Shown: piece by piece, positions 1 to 9,019 of the stretch
Numbering within the stretch: the stretch's first letter is position 1
How the letters are laid out: every line of letters starts with the position of its first letter
Origin: Alphaproteobacteria bacterium
GTDB taxonomy: Bacteria; Pseudomonadota; Alphaproteobacteria; JAAEOK01
Length of the DNA stretch: 64,000 bases
Reading direction: 5' to 3'
Assembly: GCA_024244705.1 (NCBI GenBank)
Contig: JAAEOK010000036.1
Location: 1-64,000, forward strand
Position numbers and translations under genes: made by a program
The notes under the pieces: generated by a model
What the model was told of the DNA's origin: nothing
The model's database searches: none
The model's input: the letters and a program-made list of their open reading frames with translations, nothing else

Positions 1-120
1 CGCGTCTTCAACTCATACGACGACATCGTCGACCACTGCTGTGACGCCTGGAACAAGCTCATCGATCAGCCCTGGAAAATCATGTCGATCGGACACAGGC
101 AATGGGCACATAGGTCATGA
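1..120 (+). CDS. IS630-family transposase, C-terminal end (partial)
   Basis: The reading frame is open from the first base and stops with TGA at 118-120, giving 39 residues. They read like the end of IS630-type DDE transposases: a VFNSYDDIVDHCCDAWNKL stretch, a short Q-P loop, then SIGHRQWAH. The catalytic core lies outside the window, so it cannot be said whether the element is intact. The family call rests on recalled similarity of this short tail. The element probably belongs to a mobile insertion on the left flank, which fits the Rhs debris 1.5 kb away. Confidence 0.6.
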   Translation, partial: RVFNSYDDIVDHCCDAWNKLIDQPWKIMSIGHRQWAHRS

Positions 121-203
121 TCAACGGGATTTGGTATAACACTCCAGATCGGCGGCACGGCCAGCGAAGAATTCATCTATTTTCAATTCTGAGGACGAGC
201 GTG

Positions 204-1319
204 ATGGACCCGCGGTGGCGGAACTATTGGCGGACGGCGATCGGCACTGCATTGGGGCTGACCGTCGCCCTCTACGCGCTTGTTGTCCTGGTCGATCCGG
301 ATGATTCGCTTGCCCTTTCATTGCCGTTCGAGCGTGTGCCGGTCACCGGCAACCAGCGCTATCCCTATCCGGCCCTAGCGCGGAAGCCAAATTTCGACAG
401 TGCCGTCGTGGGGACGTCGACGGTCCGTTTGCTTCGCCCGGACAAACTGAACGAAACGTTGGGCGGCCGCTTCGTCAACCTGTCGATGGACAGCGCGACC
501 GCTTACGAGCAGGTCGAGTTGCTGGCGGTCTTCGCCCGCAACCATGCCAATGCCCGAAGGATCCTGATCGGTGTCGACAGGGTCTGGTGCGAGGTCGGCG
601 ACACATTGGTCAAGACCACGTTCCGGGACTTTCCGGAATGGCTCTATGACGACAATCCGTGGAACGACTACGTCAACCTGTTCAATGTCCGGGCCTTACA
701 GGACACCTATCGCACACTGCGCTTCGCCTTCGGCCTGCGCGCGGGCCGGTTCGGGCGGGACGGCTACGCCAACTTCCTGCCGCCGGCCTCCGAGTACGAT
801 CTCGCGTGGGCGCAGCGGAAAATCTACGGGGAAAAGGGACCGCGTCGCCCGGAGCCGGCCGATGGCGCGTCGCGGCCGAGCCCGGAAACCCGCGCGGCCT
901 GGCACTTCCCCAGTCACACCCTGATGAAGAAAGCACTCGATGCATTGCCCGTCGAGTCCGAAAAGGTCTTGTTCCTTGTCCCCTATCACCATTTCACACA
1001 AGGCGACTCCGGTTCCGAAAAGGCGGCCCGAATGGAGGAATGCAAAGACAGACTGACCGAAATTGCGGCACGGCACCCCAATACCGCCGTCCTCGACTTC
1101 ATGATCCCGTCCCGGATCACGCTCCGCGATTCGAACTACTGGGACCCGATCCATTACACGGTCGAGATTGCCGACCGCCTCGCCGAGCTTATCGCGGTGG
1201 GGATCACGAACGACTGCGCCGTCGATGGTGTCATGCACCACCTCAGCAATGAAATGGCGACCGATGATGAAGGTAGCGTCACCCTGTGTGAACTCGATAC
1301 GGGCACAACGCATCGTTGA
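204..1319 (+). CDS. Membrane-anchored SGNH-hydrolase-like protein of unknown function
   Basis: A 371-residue protein. The ATG at 204 is preferred over upstream in-frame starts because GAGGA sits 8 bases before it and the protein then begins with a short basic segment followed by one transmembrane helix (about residues 10-30). The rest should be periplasmic. The pattern GTST near residue 70, an N-S-M-D-S segment and a late YWDPIHYT resemble the Ser block and the D-x-x-H block of SGNH/GDSL folds. Related membrane-anchored proteins occur near exopolysaccharide genes, but no such neighbours are present. The substrate is unknown and the fold assignment is inferred. Confidence 0.6.
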   Translation: MDPRWRNYWRTAIGTALGLTVALYALVVLVDPDDSLALSLPFERVPVTGNQRYPYPALARKPNFDSAVVGTSTVRLLRPDKLNETLGGRFVNLSMDSATAYEQVELLAVFARNHANARRILIGVDRVWCEVGDTLVKTTFRDFPEWLYDDNPWNDYVNLFNVRALQDTYRTLRFAFGLRAGRFGRDGYANFLPPASEYDLAWAQRKIYGEKGPRRPEPADGASRPSPETRAAWHFPSHTLMKKALDALPVESEKVLFLVPYHHFTQGDSGSEKAARMEECKDRLTEIAARHPNTAVLDFMIPSRITLRDSNYWDPIHYTVEIADRLAELIAVGITNDCAVDGVMHHLSNEMATDDEGSVTLCELDTGTTHR

Positions 1320-1546
1320 ATCGAACCCCAACTTTGGGTTCGGCTTGACCTGTTTCCGCGGGAAGTGCCACTCGCTAGTTGAACGGGCCGCTGAATGAGC
1401 TGATACCAAATGCAAGACCAACTGGCTAGAGATTCTCAGGGGGATTGGTAAGGGTGCGGCGCGGGTCCCACGCGGTCTTGTGGCGTCATTGGCTGCATCG
1501 AAATGGGAACACCTGTGACGCCGACGCCGAGGATCCTGCCTGTCTG

Positions 1547-1720
1547 CCACGCAACCAACATGGCTCCCTCAACGTCGTCACCGACGCGGCCGGGCTCTTG
1601 GTCGAACGCCTTTCCTTCGACGCCTGGGGCAAGCGCCGCGAGGCCGGGTGGACGGCGATGGCCGACCCGCTCGTCTATCAGCCGATCGTCACCCCGCGCG
1701 GCTTCACCGGCCACATCCGA
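1547..1720 (+). pseudogene. Rhs/YD-repeat core fragment
   Basis: About 58 codons read NQHGSLNVVTD, then ERLSFDAWGKRRE, then TPRGFTGH. This is the characteristic RHS-repeat-associated core region seen just before the variable toxin tip of Rhs and YD-repeat proteins. No full-length Rhs gene surrounds it, and both flanks leave the frame quickly. It is therefore a remnant of a large secreted or polymorphic-toxin gene. The rest of 1320-1840 shows nothing recognisable. Confidence 0.6.
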
Positions 1721-1840
1721 AACCGCCCGCCGCGGGATGGCGTCGGGATAGGGGCATCGAGTTCGCCTCGATGCCCGGTGGCGGGGCGGGCGGCTCGGTG
1801 GTGGCGATAGGCCGCTGATCTCCCAGACCGCGCCGCATCC

Positions 1841-2869
1841 CTAGTACAACACGCCGTCGATCGGTTGCAGCGGCGGCGGCACCTCTTCATCGCCGGCCAT
1901 TTGAAGCAAGTCGATTTCGATGGTTCGGGTTATCGCGCTGATCGGCACGTCGGTGGCCCCGCCCTCGAACGGGTCCTCGGTGCTGTCGCTCACCTTTTCC
2001 ATGATGAAAAAGACCCACGAGATCAGGACCGTGAACGGGACCATGGTGAACATGTACTCGTGGCCGAGCAGCCCCGACAAGCGGTGAATCGTCAATTCGG
2101 CCTCGAAGGTATCGACGAATGCGAGCGGCAGGAGAAGGATGAACACCCAGGTGAACATCAATCCGAAATTCGCGACCTGGCGCGGAAACGGCGTGTTCTT
2201 GAGGCGCTCGCATTTGCCCTGATAATTATGGAACTCGGTAAGCAGGCCCATCATCTCGACCAGGCGGTAGCTGTCGAGAAAGCCGTCTTGGGCCAACTCG
2301 CGCAGGCGCTTGGCTTGTCGGTTGAGGATGTGTGTCGCCGGGTTGGCATAGCGCTCCATCTCCTCGACCTCGGCCGGCGACAGGTATCGGCGATAGGATT
2401 CCGGATCCTGATGAAAGGCCGGATCGTCGAACACCTTGCGATGGTCGAACAGATGCGTGACGTGCGATTCCTTCAACCGTCCGGTCTTGCGAAGTTGGTA
2501 GGCGAGCGCGTTGACCCAGGCCAGGTGGCGCCTGATCAGCTCGCGCTGAACCGTCGGGTCGACCTCCTTGTCGGGCGCATAGATCAGGTTCTGTGCGGCA
2601 CTGGCCCAAGCGCGGCTGTAATTGACGATCAGGCCGAAGAGCTGGCGCGCTTCCCACCACCGGTCGTAGGCCGAATTGCTCTTGAACCCGAGGTAGAGCG
2701 AGACCGCGATGCCGACCGTCGTTACCGGCAATAGCGGTATGGCGACGAATTTCAGACCAAGGATTTCGTGCACGTAGACGACCAGCGACGCCCACAGCGC
2801 CGCGAAAACGAGGAACAGCCACGAGTCTCGAAACAGATGTTTGGCAGTGATGCCGCTGCGGACATACAT
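1841..2869 (-). CDS. Bestrophin family anion channel
   Basis: A 342-residue membrane protein of the bestrophin/UPF0187 family, which forms pentameric anion channels. The N-terminus carries the family pattern of a first hydrophobic segment, then SLYLGFKSNSAYDRWWEAR (the NSAYDRWWEAR box is diagnostic) and a second pair of helices around residues 235-290. It begins 6 bases after the stop of the carbonic anhydrase gene on the same strand, so the two are almost certainly co-transcribed. Some bestrophin-like proteins conduct bicarbonate, and the pairing makes HCO3- a plausible ion here. That is inference. Confidence 0.9.
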   Translation of the reverse strand: MYVRSGITAKHLFRDSWLFLVFAALWASLVVYVHEILGLKFVAIPLLPVTTVGIAVSLYLGFKSNSAYDRWWEARQLFGLIVNYSRAWASAAQNLIYAPDKEVDPTVQRELIRRHLAWVNALAYQLRKTGRLKESHVTHLFDHRKVFDDPAFHQDPESYRRYLSPAEVEEMERYANPATHILNRQAKRLRELAQDGFLDSYRLVEMMGLLTEFHNYQGKCERLKNTPFPRQVANFGLMFTWVFILLLPLAFVDTFEAELTIHRLSGLLGHEYMFTMVPFTVLISWVFFIMEKVSDSTEDPFEGGATDVPISAITRTIEIDLLQMAGDEEVPPPLQPIDGVLY

Positions 2870-2875
2870 CGACGG

Positions 2876-3517
2876 TTACCCGGCCGCGTCCGGGCCGCCG
2901 GTCCCGATCGCCAGGGGATCGATTTCGCCTTTGCTCACGCACATGTCCTTCAAAAGGCCATCGCGGATGCTGTAGATCCAGCCGTGCACATGGAGGTCGG
3001 CGCCGCGGCGCCAGGCGTCGCGCACGATCGTCGTCGTGCACACGTTCCGCACCTGCTCGGTGACATTGAGCTCACACAGCAGATCGACCGCCGCGTCCTC
3101 ATCGAGCCCGGCAAAGCGATCGCGGTGCAGGCGGTGGACGTCCCTGATATGGCGCAGCCAATTGTCGATCAGTCCATGATCGTCGTTCGACATCGAGGTC
3201 TTGACGCCGCCGCAGCCATAGTGGCCGCAGACGATGATATGCTTGACGTGCAGGATCTCGACGGCGAATTGCAGGACCGAGAGGCAGTTGAGGTCCGACG
3301 GCACCACGACGTTGGCGATGTTGCGGTGGACGAAGACCTCGCCCGGCGGCAGGTCGATGATTTGGTTGGCCGGCACGCGGCTGTCGGCGCAGCCGATCCA
3401 CAGCAATTCCGGCGACTGCTGGCGTGAAAGGTTGAGGAAGAAATCCGGATCGCTCGCCTTGACGCTTTCTGCCCACGCCCGGTTGTGGTCGAAGAGTTTC
3501 TCATAGTCGATCGGCAT
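2876..3517 (-). CDS. Beta-class carbonic anhydrase
   Basis: A 213-residue cytoplasmic enzyme interconverting CO2 and bicarbonate. The zinc ligands are visible as C43 in CADSRVPA (with the Asp45-Arg47 dyad) and H99/C102 in CGHYGCGG. Length and motif order fit the Can/CynT-like beta class. It is the first gene of a two-gene unit with the bestrophin channel, spaced by 6 bases. Confidence 0.95.
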   Translation of the reverse strand: MPIDYEKLFDHNRAWAESVKASDPDFFLNLSRQQSPELLWIGCADSRVPANQIIDLPPGEVFVHRNIANVVVPSDLNCLSVLQFAVEILHVKHIIVCGHYGCGGVKTSMSNDDHGLIDNWLRHIRDVHRLHRDRFAGLDEDAAVDLLCELNVTEQVRNVCTTTIVRDAWRRGADLHVHGWIYSIRDGLLKDMCVSKGEIDPLAIGTGGPDAAG

Positions 3518-3535
3518 GCCGGCACGCCTCCGCCT

Positions 3536-3781
3536 TCAATTGCGGCGGAATTCCACCAGATCGGCGGGCCCGGAAGCAAGCGATTTACGCGATGGCACGG
3601 CTAATAGGCGCGTGGCGACGATGGCGAGCAGGACCAGGGTGCCGACCGCGAATGAAATCATCGACGCCACCACCGGGTCGCCGGCGTGGCGGGCGAGCAC
3701 CGCATTGATCGGCGACTGAAGGCTAAGCGTGATCCCGGCGGCGGCGACCGCCGCAATGGTCAACAGGAGATAGGGCGACAT
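3536..3781 (-). pseudogene. Truncated DMT-superfamily (YdcZ/DUF606-like) transporter
   Basis: The 81-residue reading frame begins at ATG 3781 with two hydrophobic helices (LLLTIAAVAAAGITLSLQ and a second with SFAVGTLVLLAIVATRLL) matching the first half of YdcZ-type proteins, which are usually about 140-150 residues with five helices. It then turns hydrophilic and stops at 3536. The missing second half suggests truncation. A functional short form cannot be excluded. Confidence 0.5.
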
Positions 3782-3872
3782 CGGTAGGACCTGTTTTGGC
3801 GATGAGCGTCGACGGCGTCGACTGTACGGGTCGCCCAGGGCCCAGGCAATCGGCGACCGCCGCGCCAATGTG

Positions 3873-4631
3873 CTAACAGTTCGACGCGCTTTTGCCGCCG
3901 TTGGCCGCCTTGAGCCAGGGCGCCGGGCTCCACAACGAAACCTCGCCGTTGCTCTGTGCGCCGAAGGCGACGATGCCGTCATAGAGCCACAGTACGCGAC
4001 GAACATAGTCACGGGTTTCGTCATACGGCGGAATGCCGCCATGGGCGATGACCGCGTTTTCGCCGGCGTTGTATGCCGCCAAGGCCAACGGCAGGCCGCC
4101 AGAGAAGTGATCGAGCAGCCAGCGCAGATACTTCATGCCGCCGGTGATGTTGTGCCGCGCATTGAACGGATCGCCGACGCCGAAGCGGGCGGCAGTCGCC
4201 GGGATCAGCTGCATCAGGCCTTGCGCGCCCTTGGGCGAGACGGCACGGCGGTGGAAGCCGGATTCGACCGCCATCACCGCGATCACCAGACGCGGGTCCA
4301 AGTCGTATTCGGTCGCCAGTTCGGTGACGATCTCGACATATTGGCGGGGCGGCCTCCGGAGGCGCTGGACAGCGGTGCCGTCTTCGAGCAGGGCCTGTGT
4401 GCTGCCGCCGCCGAGATAAGACCAGCCGATATCGGTCTCGGGGTGAGAGGTGCCGTTCTGCCGGCTGCCGCACGGCGCCTCCACGCCGTTTCGCGGCTGA
4501 TGGAGGGTATGCCCGTTGACTGCGTGATCCTGGGCCGACCGGAAAAGGGCGGCGGTTTCCGTGGAATCGGCAACTCCCGCGGCGAAAAACACCGCGACAC
4601 TCGCAACACAAACCCCACATGCGCGCTTCAT
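3873..4631 (-). CDS. Secreted lytic transglycosylase, SLT domain
   Basis: A 252-residue protein starting at ATG 4631, chosen because it opens a signal peptide (MKRACGVCVASVAVFFAAGVA). The C-terminal half is a GH23 lytic transglycosylase domain: catalytic Glu123 in AVESGFHRRAVS, then GAQGLMQLIP, then the LALAAYNAGE block. It should cleave peptidoglycan strands in the periplasm, releasing 1,6-anhydromuropeptides. Residues 24-95 are a low-conservation linker. It stands alone, with opposite-context or unrelated neighbours, and may act in cell-wall turnover or envelope machine assembly. Confidence 0.9.
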   Translation of the reverse strand: MKRACGVCVASVAVFFAAGVADSTETAALFRSAQDHAVNGHTLHQPRNGVEAPCGSRQNGTSHPETDIGWSYLGGGSTQALLEDGTAVQRLRRPPRQYVEIVTELATEYDLDPRLVIAVMAVESGFHRRAVSPKGAQGLMQLIPATAARFGVGDPFNARHNITGGMKYLRWLLDHFSGGLPLALAAYNAGENAVIAHGGIPPYDETRDYVRRVLWLYDGIVAFGAQSNGEVSLWSPAPWLKAANGGKSASNC

Positions 4632-4740
4632 GACAACGCAAATCCAACCCAAGACAGAGCAACCCACCCCTATATTAGGACGGTTTGGTCGATTTTCATG
4701 GGATTTCTTGTCGGACCCCACGCCTCATTCGGGCGCGTCC

Positions 4741-5378
4741 TTAGAGCGACGCATGTCGTTTTTCGACCAGATCGTGGAGCGCCTGCAGCCGGCGGTCGGG
4801 AATGCCGGCGCCATCCAGCCCCTCGACCAATCGCGCCAGGTAGTCGGCGGCGCTGCCGAATTTGCCGTGGGCGGTCGCCAGGCGCTCGACGACCTCGATG
4901 ATCGGCAGCTTGCCGAGATAGGCCTCGTAGCCGGGGTCGGCGACGAACGTGATCGCGCGGCGGGGTCGCGTTCGGTGTCCGCTTTCACCCAGACCGGGCG
5001 ATAGACGCCGCTGTACATCTCACGCCGCCACAGCACGTCGGTTTCGGTCGCGACGTCGGCCGGTGCGATGCGCAGCGCGATTCCCCGGCACGAGCCGCCG
5101 CGATCGAGACCGAGGGCGAGGCCGGGCCGCTTGGGCGTGCCGCGGGAATAGATGGTGCGCAGGCAACACGCACAGTGATAACCATAGATCCGCGCCGGCT
5201 CCGCCCGGTCGTGGCGGATCTCCGGGTTCCAGATCAACGAGCCGTAGGCGAACACCCAGATGCCGTCATGCGGATCGGCTTGTTCGACGAAGGGCAACCG
5301 GGTGGTGTCGCGCTCGGCTTGGGTCAGCACGCGGAGCGGGATTCGCTGGGGCGCTAATTTTCCTCGATTGGTGGTCAT
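4741..5378 (-). pseudogene. ChaC-type gamma-glutamylcyclotransferase, frameshifted
   Basis: The N-terminal part (ATG 5378) reads as ChaC: FAYGSLIWNPE, RTIYSRGTPKRPGLALGLD and GGSCRGIALR. After the REMYSGVYRPVWVKA block the frame becomes Arg/Ser-rich nonsense, while the minus-one frame continues the family with ITFVADPGYEAYLG, a FGSAADYLARLV block and a normal stop at 4741-4743. The shift lies around 4955-4970. Intact ChaC degrades glutathione to 5-oxoproline and Cys-Gly. This is either a decayed gene or a single-base assembly error in a GC-rich stretch. Confidence 0.75.
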
Positions 5379-5431
5379 GGACCCCGGCGAACGATGTTGT
5401 TGCTCGATCGTTGTTCTCGCCGGTCCCGGCG

Positions 5432-6433
5432 CTACACCACCTGGAAGCCGTGGGCGTAGGGGTCGCGGTCGTCGATGAAGATGGTGTTGAGCCCGGTGAT
5501 CCGCGCCCAACCCTCGATCGACGGCACGATCGCGGGGTGGTTGCCGACCCGCGCCTCGGCCTCGACGCGGCCCTTGAACAAGCTGCCGATGATGCTCTCA
5601 TGGACGAATTCGTCGCCGACCGCGAGCCGCCCCTGGGCCGCCCACTGCGCCATGCGCGCCGAAGTGCCGGTCCCGCATGGCGAACGGTCGATCGCCTTGT
5701 CGCCATAGAAGACGGCGTTGCGGGCGTCGGCCTCGGCCGCGGTCGGCGCCCCGGCCCACAGCACATGGCTGACGCCGCGAATGGTGCCGTCCTCGGGGTG
5801 GACCGGTTCGACCACGGCGTTGACCAGGTCGCGGACGATCGGACTGAGCCGCTGCACGCCGGCCGGGCCGAGGTCGGCGAGATCGCGGTAGCCTTCCTGT
5901 GGATCGACGATGGCGTAGAAGTTGCCGCCATAGGCAATGTCGAGGCGCAGCCGGCCGAGCTCCGGGCAGTCGATCTCGACGCCCTCGCTGTGAAGGTATG
6001 CCGGCACGTTGCGAATGCGCACCGCGTCGACATGACCGTCGTTCTCCCGATAAGCCGCCTCGACCACGCCGGCCGGCGTGTCGAGCCTCAGCAGGCCGGG
6101 CTCCTTGGCCGTCGCCAGGCCGCGCTCGAGGGCGACGGTGACGGTGCCGATGGTGCCGTGGCCGCACATCGGCAGGCAACCGCTGGTCTCGATGAAGACG
6201 ATGCCGAGGTCGCAATCGTCGCGGGTCGGCGGGTAGAGCAGGCTGCCCGACATCATGTCGTGGCCGCGCGGCTCGAACATCAGGCCGGTGCGGATCCAAT
6301 CGTAGCGGGCGAGGAAATCCTGGCGCCGCGCGCTCGCCGTGGTGCCGGCGAGCGCGGGCTGGCCCTCGGCGACGACGCGCACCGGATTGCCGCAGGTATG
6401 GGCGTCGATACAGAAGAATGTGTGGCTGGCCAT
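5432..6433 (-). CDS. 4-hydroxyproline 2-epimerase (proline racemase family)
   Basis: A 333-residue enzyme. Both catalytic cysteines of the two-base racemase mechanism are present: C90 in PMCGHGTIGT and C253 in SPCGTGTSA. The second Cys argues against the trans-3-hydroxyproline dehydratase subgroup, which has Thr there. The enzyme likely converts trans-4-hydroxy-L-proline to the cis-D form as the first step of hydroxyproline breakdown to 2-oxoglutarate. No downstream pathway genes are adjacent. Proline racemase activity is a less likely alternative. Confidence 0.85.
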   Translation of the reverse strand: MASHTFFCIDAHTCGNPVRVVAEGQPALAGTTASARRQDFLARYDWIRTGLMFEPRGHDMMSGSLLYPPTRDDCDLGIVFIETSGCLPMCGHGTIGTVTVALERGLATAKEPGLLRLDTPAGVVEAAYRENDGHVDAVRIRNVPAYLHSEGVEIDCPELGRLRLDIAYGGNFYAIVDPQEGYRDLADLGPAGVQRLSPIVRDLVNAVVEPVHPEDGTIRGVSHVLWAGAPTAAEADARNAVFYGDKAIDRSPCGTGTSARMAQWAAQGRLAVGDEFVHESIIGSLFKGRVEAEARVGNHPAIVPSIEGWARITGLNTIFIDDRDPYAHGFQVV

Positions 6434-6625
6434 GGCCGGTGATCTAATCCCACGGCTCGCGGTGCGTCAATCGGTATGCGCCGGGCGACTCATCCACCGC
6501 GATGACACCGCGATCCCTGGTGAAAAATCCGGGCTAGGGTTGCGCGTGGGCGCCGCAAGGGATACATCCTAGAGCGCCGGATCGAGCGATTCCGAGCCTG
6601 TGAATAAATATCTTTCGGGAACTGC

Positions 6626-7441
6626 ATGTCAGCAGAATTGGCAGAATCCGGTGCCGCTGAACCCGTGCTCGGTGCCGATGACCCGCCGCCGTTCGATTGT
6701 CTCAACGGTGCGGCGCCGGCGCCCTATGTGCTCGTCTGCGACCATGCCAGCAACCGCATCCCGGGGCCGCTCGACCGGCTCGGCCTCGACGACGCGGCGC
6801 TCGGCCGCCATATCGCCATCGACATCGGCGCCGGCGATCTCACCCGCGCGCTGTCCGAACGGCTCAAGGCGCCGGCCATTGTCGCCACCTATTCGCGGCT
6901 GGTCATCGACAACAACCGCTACCTGCACGATCCGACCTCGGTTCCGGAGATCAGCGACGGGACGGTGATTCCGGGCAACCGGGGCCTTGCTCCGATCGAT
7001 CTCGAAGCGCGGAGGGATCGGCTGTTCCGCCCCTATCACGCGGCGCTGGATACGGCGCTTGACGAAATGGTCGCCCGTGTTCCCCTGCCCGGACTGGTCT
7101 CCATTCACAGCTTCACGCCTTTTTTCAAAGGGATCGAGAGGCCGTGGCACGCCGGGTTGCTGTGGAACCGGGATCGGCGCCTGGTACGGCCGCTCTATGA
7201 TGCCCTGGCCGCCAACCGCGGCGTCATCGTTGGCGAGAATGTCCCCTATTCGGCGCGCGACCCCTATGGCTACACGGTCGCCGAGCACGCCGACGTCCAT
7301 GATCGGCCCAATATCCTGATTGAAATGCGGCAGGATCTTATCGACACTCACCAGGGCATCGAGACTTGGACCGAAATTCTCGGTGACGCCCTGGAACGGG
7401 CGCTGGCCGATGACGGACTCTATCAGGGAGAAACCCCGTGA
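6626..7441 (+). CDS. N-formylglutamate amidohydrolase family protein
   Basis: A 271-residue protein matching the N-formylglutamate amidohydrolase family: LVCDHASNRIP near residue 34, RLVIDNNRYLHDP, SIHSFTPFF, and NILIEMRQDLI toward the end. Characterised members release formate from N-formyl-L-glutamate in histidine degradation. No hut genes are nearby. Instead its TGA overlaps the GTG of a carboxylate-amine ligase gene (GTGA), so translation is probably coupled. Its true substrate may be another N-acyl or peptide-like compound made or used with that ligase. Confidence 0.85.
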   Translation: MSAELAESGAAEPVLGADDPPPFDCLNGAAPAPYVLVCDHASNRIPGPLDRLGLDDAALGRHIAIDIGAGDLTRALSERLKAPAIVATYSRLVIDNNRYLHDPTSVPEISDGTVIPGNRGLAPIDLEARRDRLFRPYHAALDTALDEMVARVPLPGLVSIHSFTPFFKGIERPWHAGLLWNRDRRLVRPLYDALAANRGVIVGENVPYSARDPYGYTVAEHADVHDRPNILIEMRQDLIDTHQGIETWTEILGDALERALADDGLYQGETP

Positions 7442-8577
7442 CGTCACTCAAGGAGCCGACCTTCACCGTCGGAATCGAAGAAGAATACCTCCTCGTCGAC
7501 CGCGAGACGCGCGACCTCGCCAGCGACCCGCCGGCCGAGGTGTTGCGCGACTGCGAAAAGGTGTTGGAAGGGCAGGTCACTCCGGAGTTCCTGCGCTCCC
7601 AGATCGAGGTCGGCACCCGCGTCTGCGGTTCGATCAAGGAGGCCGCCGAAGACCTCAAGCGCCTGCGCCGTACCATCATCGATGTCGCCGATAACTATGG
7701 CCTCGGCATGATCGCCGCCTCGACCCACCCGATGGCCGATTGGGGCGAGCAGAAACACACCGACAAGGATCGCTACAACATCCTCGCCCGCGACCTCCAA
7801 GCGGTCGCCCGGCGGCTGCTGATTTGCGGCATGCACGTCCATGTCGGCATCGAGGACAATGACCTGCGCATCGACCTGATGAACCAGGTCACTTACGTCC
7901 TGCCCCATATCCTGGCCTTGAGCACCTCGTCGCCGTTCTGGCGCGGCGACAAGACCGGGTTGATGTCCTACCGCATCGCGGTGTGGGACGAATTGCCCCG
8001 AACCGGCCTGCCGGAACGGTTCGACGGCTGGGAGCACTACCAGCGCTTCGTCGACATGATGTGCCGTTCGGGCGTGATCGAGGACGCCACCAAGCTGTGG
8101 TGGGACGTCCGCCCGAGCGCCCGTTTCCCAACCCTGGAAATGCGGGTCAGCGACATCTGCACCCGGGTCGAGGACACGATCTGTATCGCCGCCATCTACA
8201 TGTGCTGGCTCAGCATGCTCTATCGGCTGCGGCGGCGGAACCAGCGCTGGCGCATCTACTCGCCGCTGTTGATCCGCGAGAACCGGTGGCGCGCCCAGCG
8301 CTACGGCCACGCCGAAGGGTTGGTCGATTTCGGCCTCGGCCAAGTGGTTCCCTATAGCGGGCTGCTCGATGAGATCTTCGACCTGATCGGCGAGGACGCG
8401 GAGCGCCTCGACTGCGTCGAGGAGATCCGCCATGCGCGCAAGATCGTCGAGGATGGCACCAGCGCCCACCGCCAGATCGCGGCCTTCGACCAGGCTTGTG
8501 CCGACGGCGCCAGCCACCGCGAAGGTTTGATGGCGGTCGTCGACATGCTGATCGAGGACACCAAGGTCGGGCTATAG
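7438..8577 (+). CDS. Carboxylate-amine ligase, GCS2 (YbdK-like) family
   Basis: A 379-residue ATP-grasp-like glutamate-cysteine ligase type 2 homologue. Family marks include FTVGIEEEYLLVD at the N-terminus, GMHVHVGIED, and the late arginine-rich ENRWRAQRYGH. YbdK-type enzymes show weak gamma-glutamyl-cysteine ligase activity in vitro, and their physiological substrates are mostly unknown. The GTG start overlaps the stop of the upstream amidohydrolase, making a tightly coupled two-gene unit. Confidence 0.9.
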   Translation: MTSLKEPTFTVGIEEEYLLVDRETRDLASDPPAEVLRDCEKVLEGQVTPEFLRSQIEVGTRVCGSIKEAAEDLKRLRRTIIDVADNYGLGMIAASTHPMADWGEQKHTDKDRYNILARDLQAVARRLLICGMHVHVGIEDNDLRIDLMNQVTYVLPHILALSTSSPFWRGDKTGLMSYRIAVWDELPRTGLPERFDGWEHYQRFVDMMCRSGVIEDATKLWWDVRPSARFPTLEMRVSDICTRVEDTICIAAIYMCWLSMLYRLRRRNQRWRIYSPLLIRENRWRAQRYGHAEGLVDFGLGQVVPYSGLLDEIFDLIGEDAERLDCVEEIRHARKIVEDGTSAHRQIAAFDQACADGASHREGLMAVVDMLIEDTKVGL

Positions 8578-8681
8578 GCTCTGAGCGGTGTCTTAGCCCG
8601 CCAGGCTACGGACGAATGGCGACAGGTTGGCCGGTGCCGTCGGGCGGGCTATATAAGAGCAAACATTCGGGAGCAAAGAAC

Positions 8682-8978
8682 ATGGACGATTCCACACGCA
8701 CCGAGCTCGAGGCGGCCGCCTTCCGCCACCTCGTCGGGCATCTTCGCGAGCGCAACGATGTGCAGAACATCGATCTCATGAATCTGGCCGGGTTTTGCCG
8801 CAATTGCCTGTCGAAATGGTACCGCGCGGCGGCCGAGGAAAAAGGCATCGACATGACCAATGACGATGCCCGCGAGATCGTCTACGGCATGCCCTATGAC
8901 GAGTGGAAGGCGAAACACCAGACCGAGGCGACGGCGGAACAGAAAGCGGCCTACGAGCAGAACCGGCCGCGCGACTGA
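8682..8978 (+). CDS. DUF1244 family protein
   Basis: A 98-residue soluble protein beginning MDDSTRTELEAAAFRHLVGHL, followed by the family core NLAGFCRNCLSKWYRAAAEE and YGMPYDEWKAKHQ. DUF1244 is a small, well-conserved proteobacterial family of unknown function, with two conserved cysteines in the FCRNC motif. The start at 8682 has a GGGAGC upstream and removes an unconserved extension. Confidence 0.9.
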   Translation: MDDSTRTELEAAAFRHLVGHLRERNDVQNIDLMNLAGFCRNCLSKWYRAAAEEKGIDMTNDDAREIVYGMPYDEWKAKHQTEATAEQKAAYEQNRPRD

Positions 8979-9019
8979 GCGCCGAGATATCGTGACGCGG
9001 TGAGACGGCGGGCGCTCCG

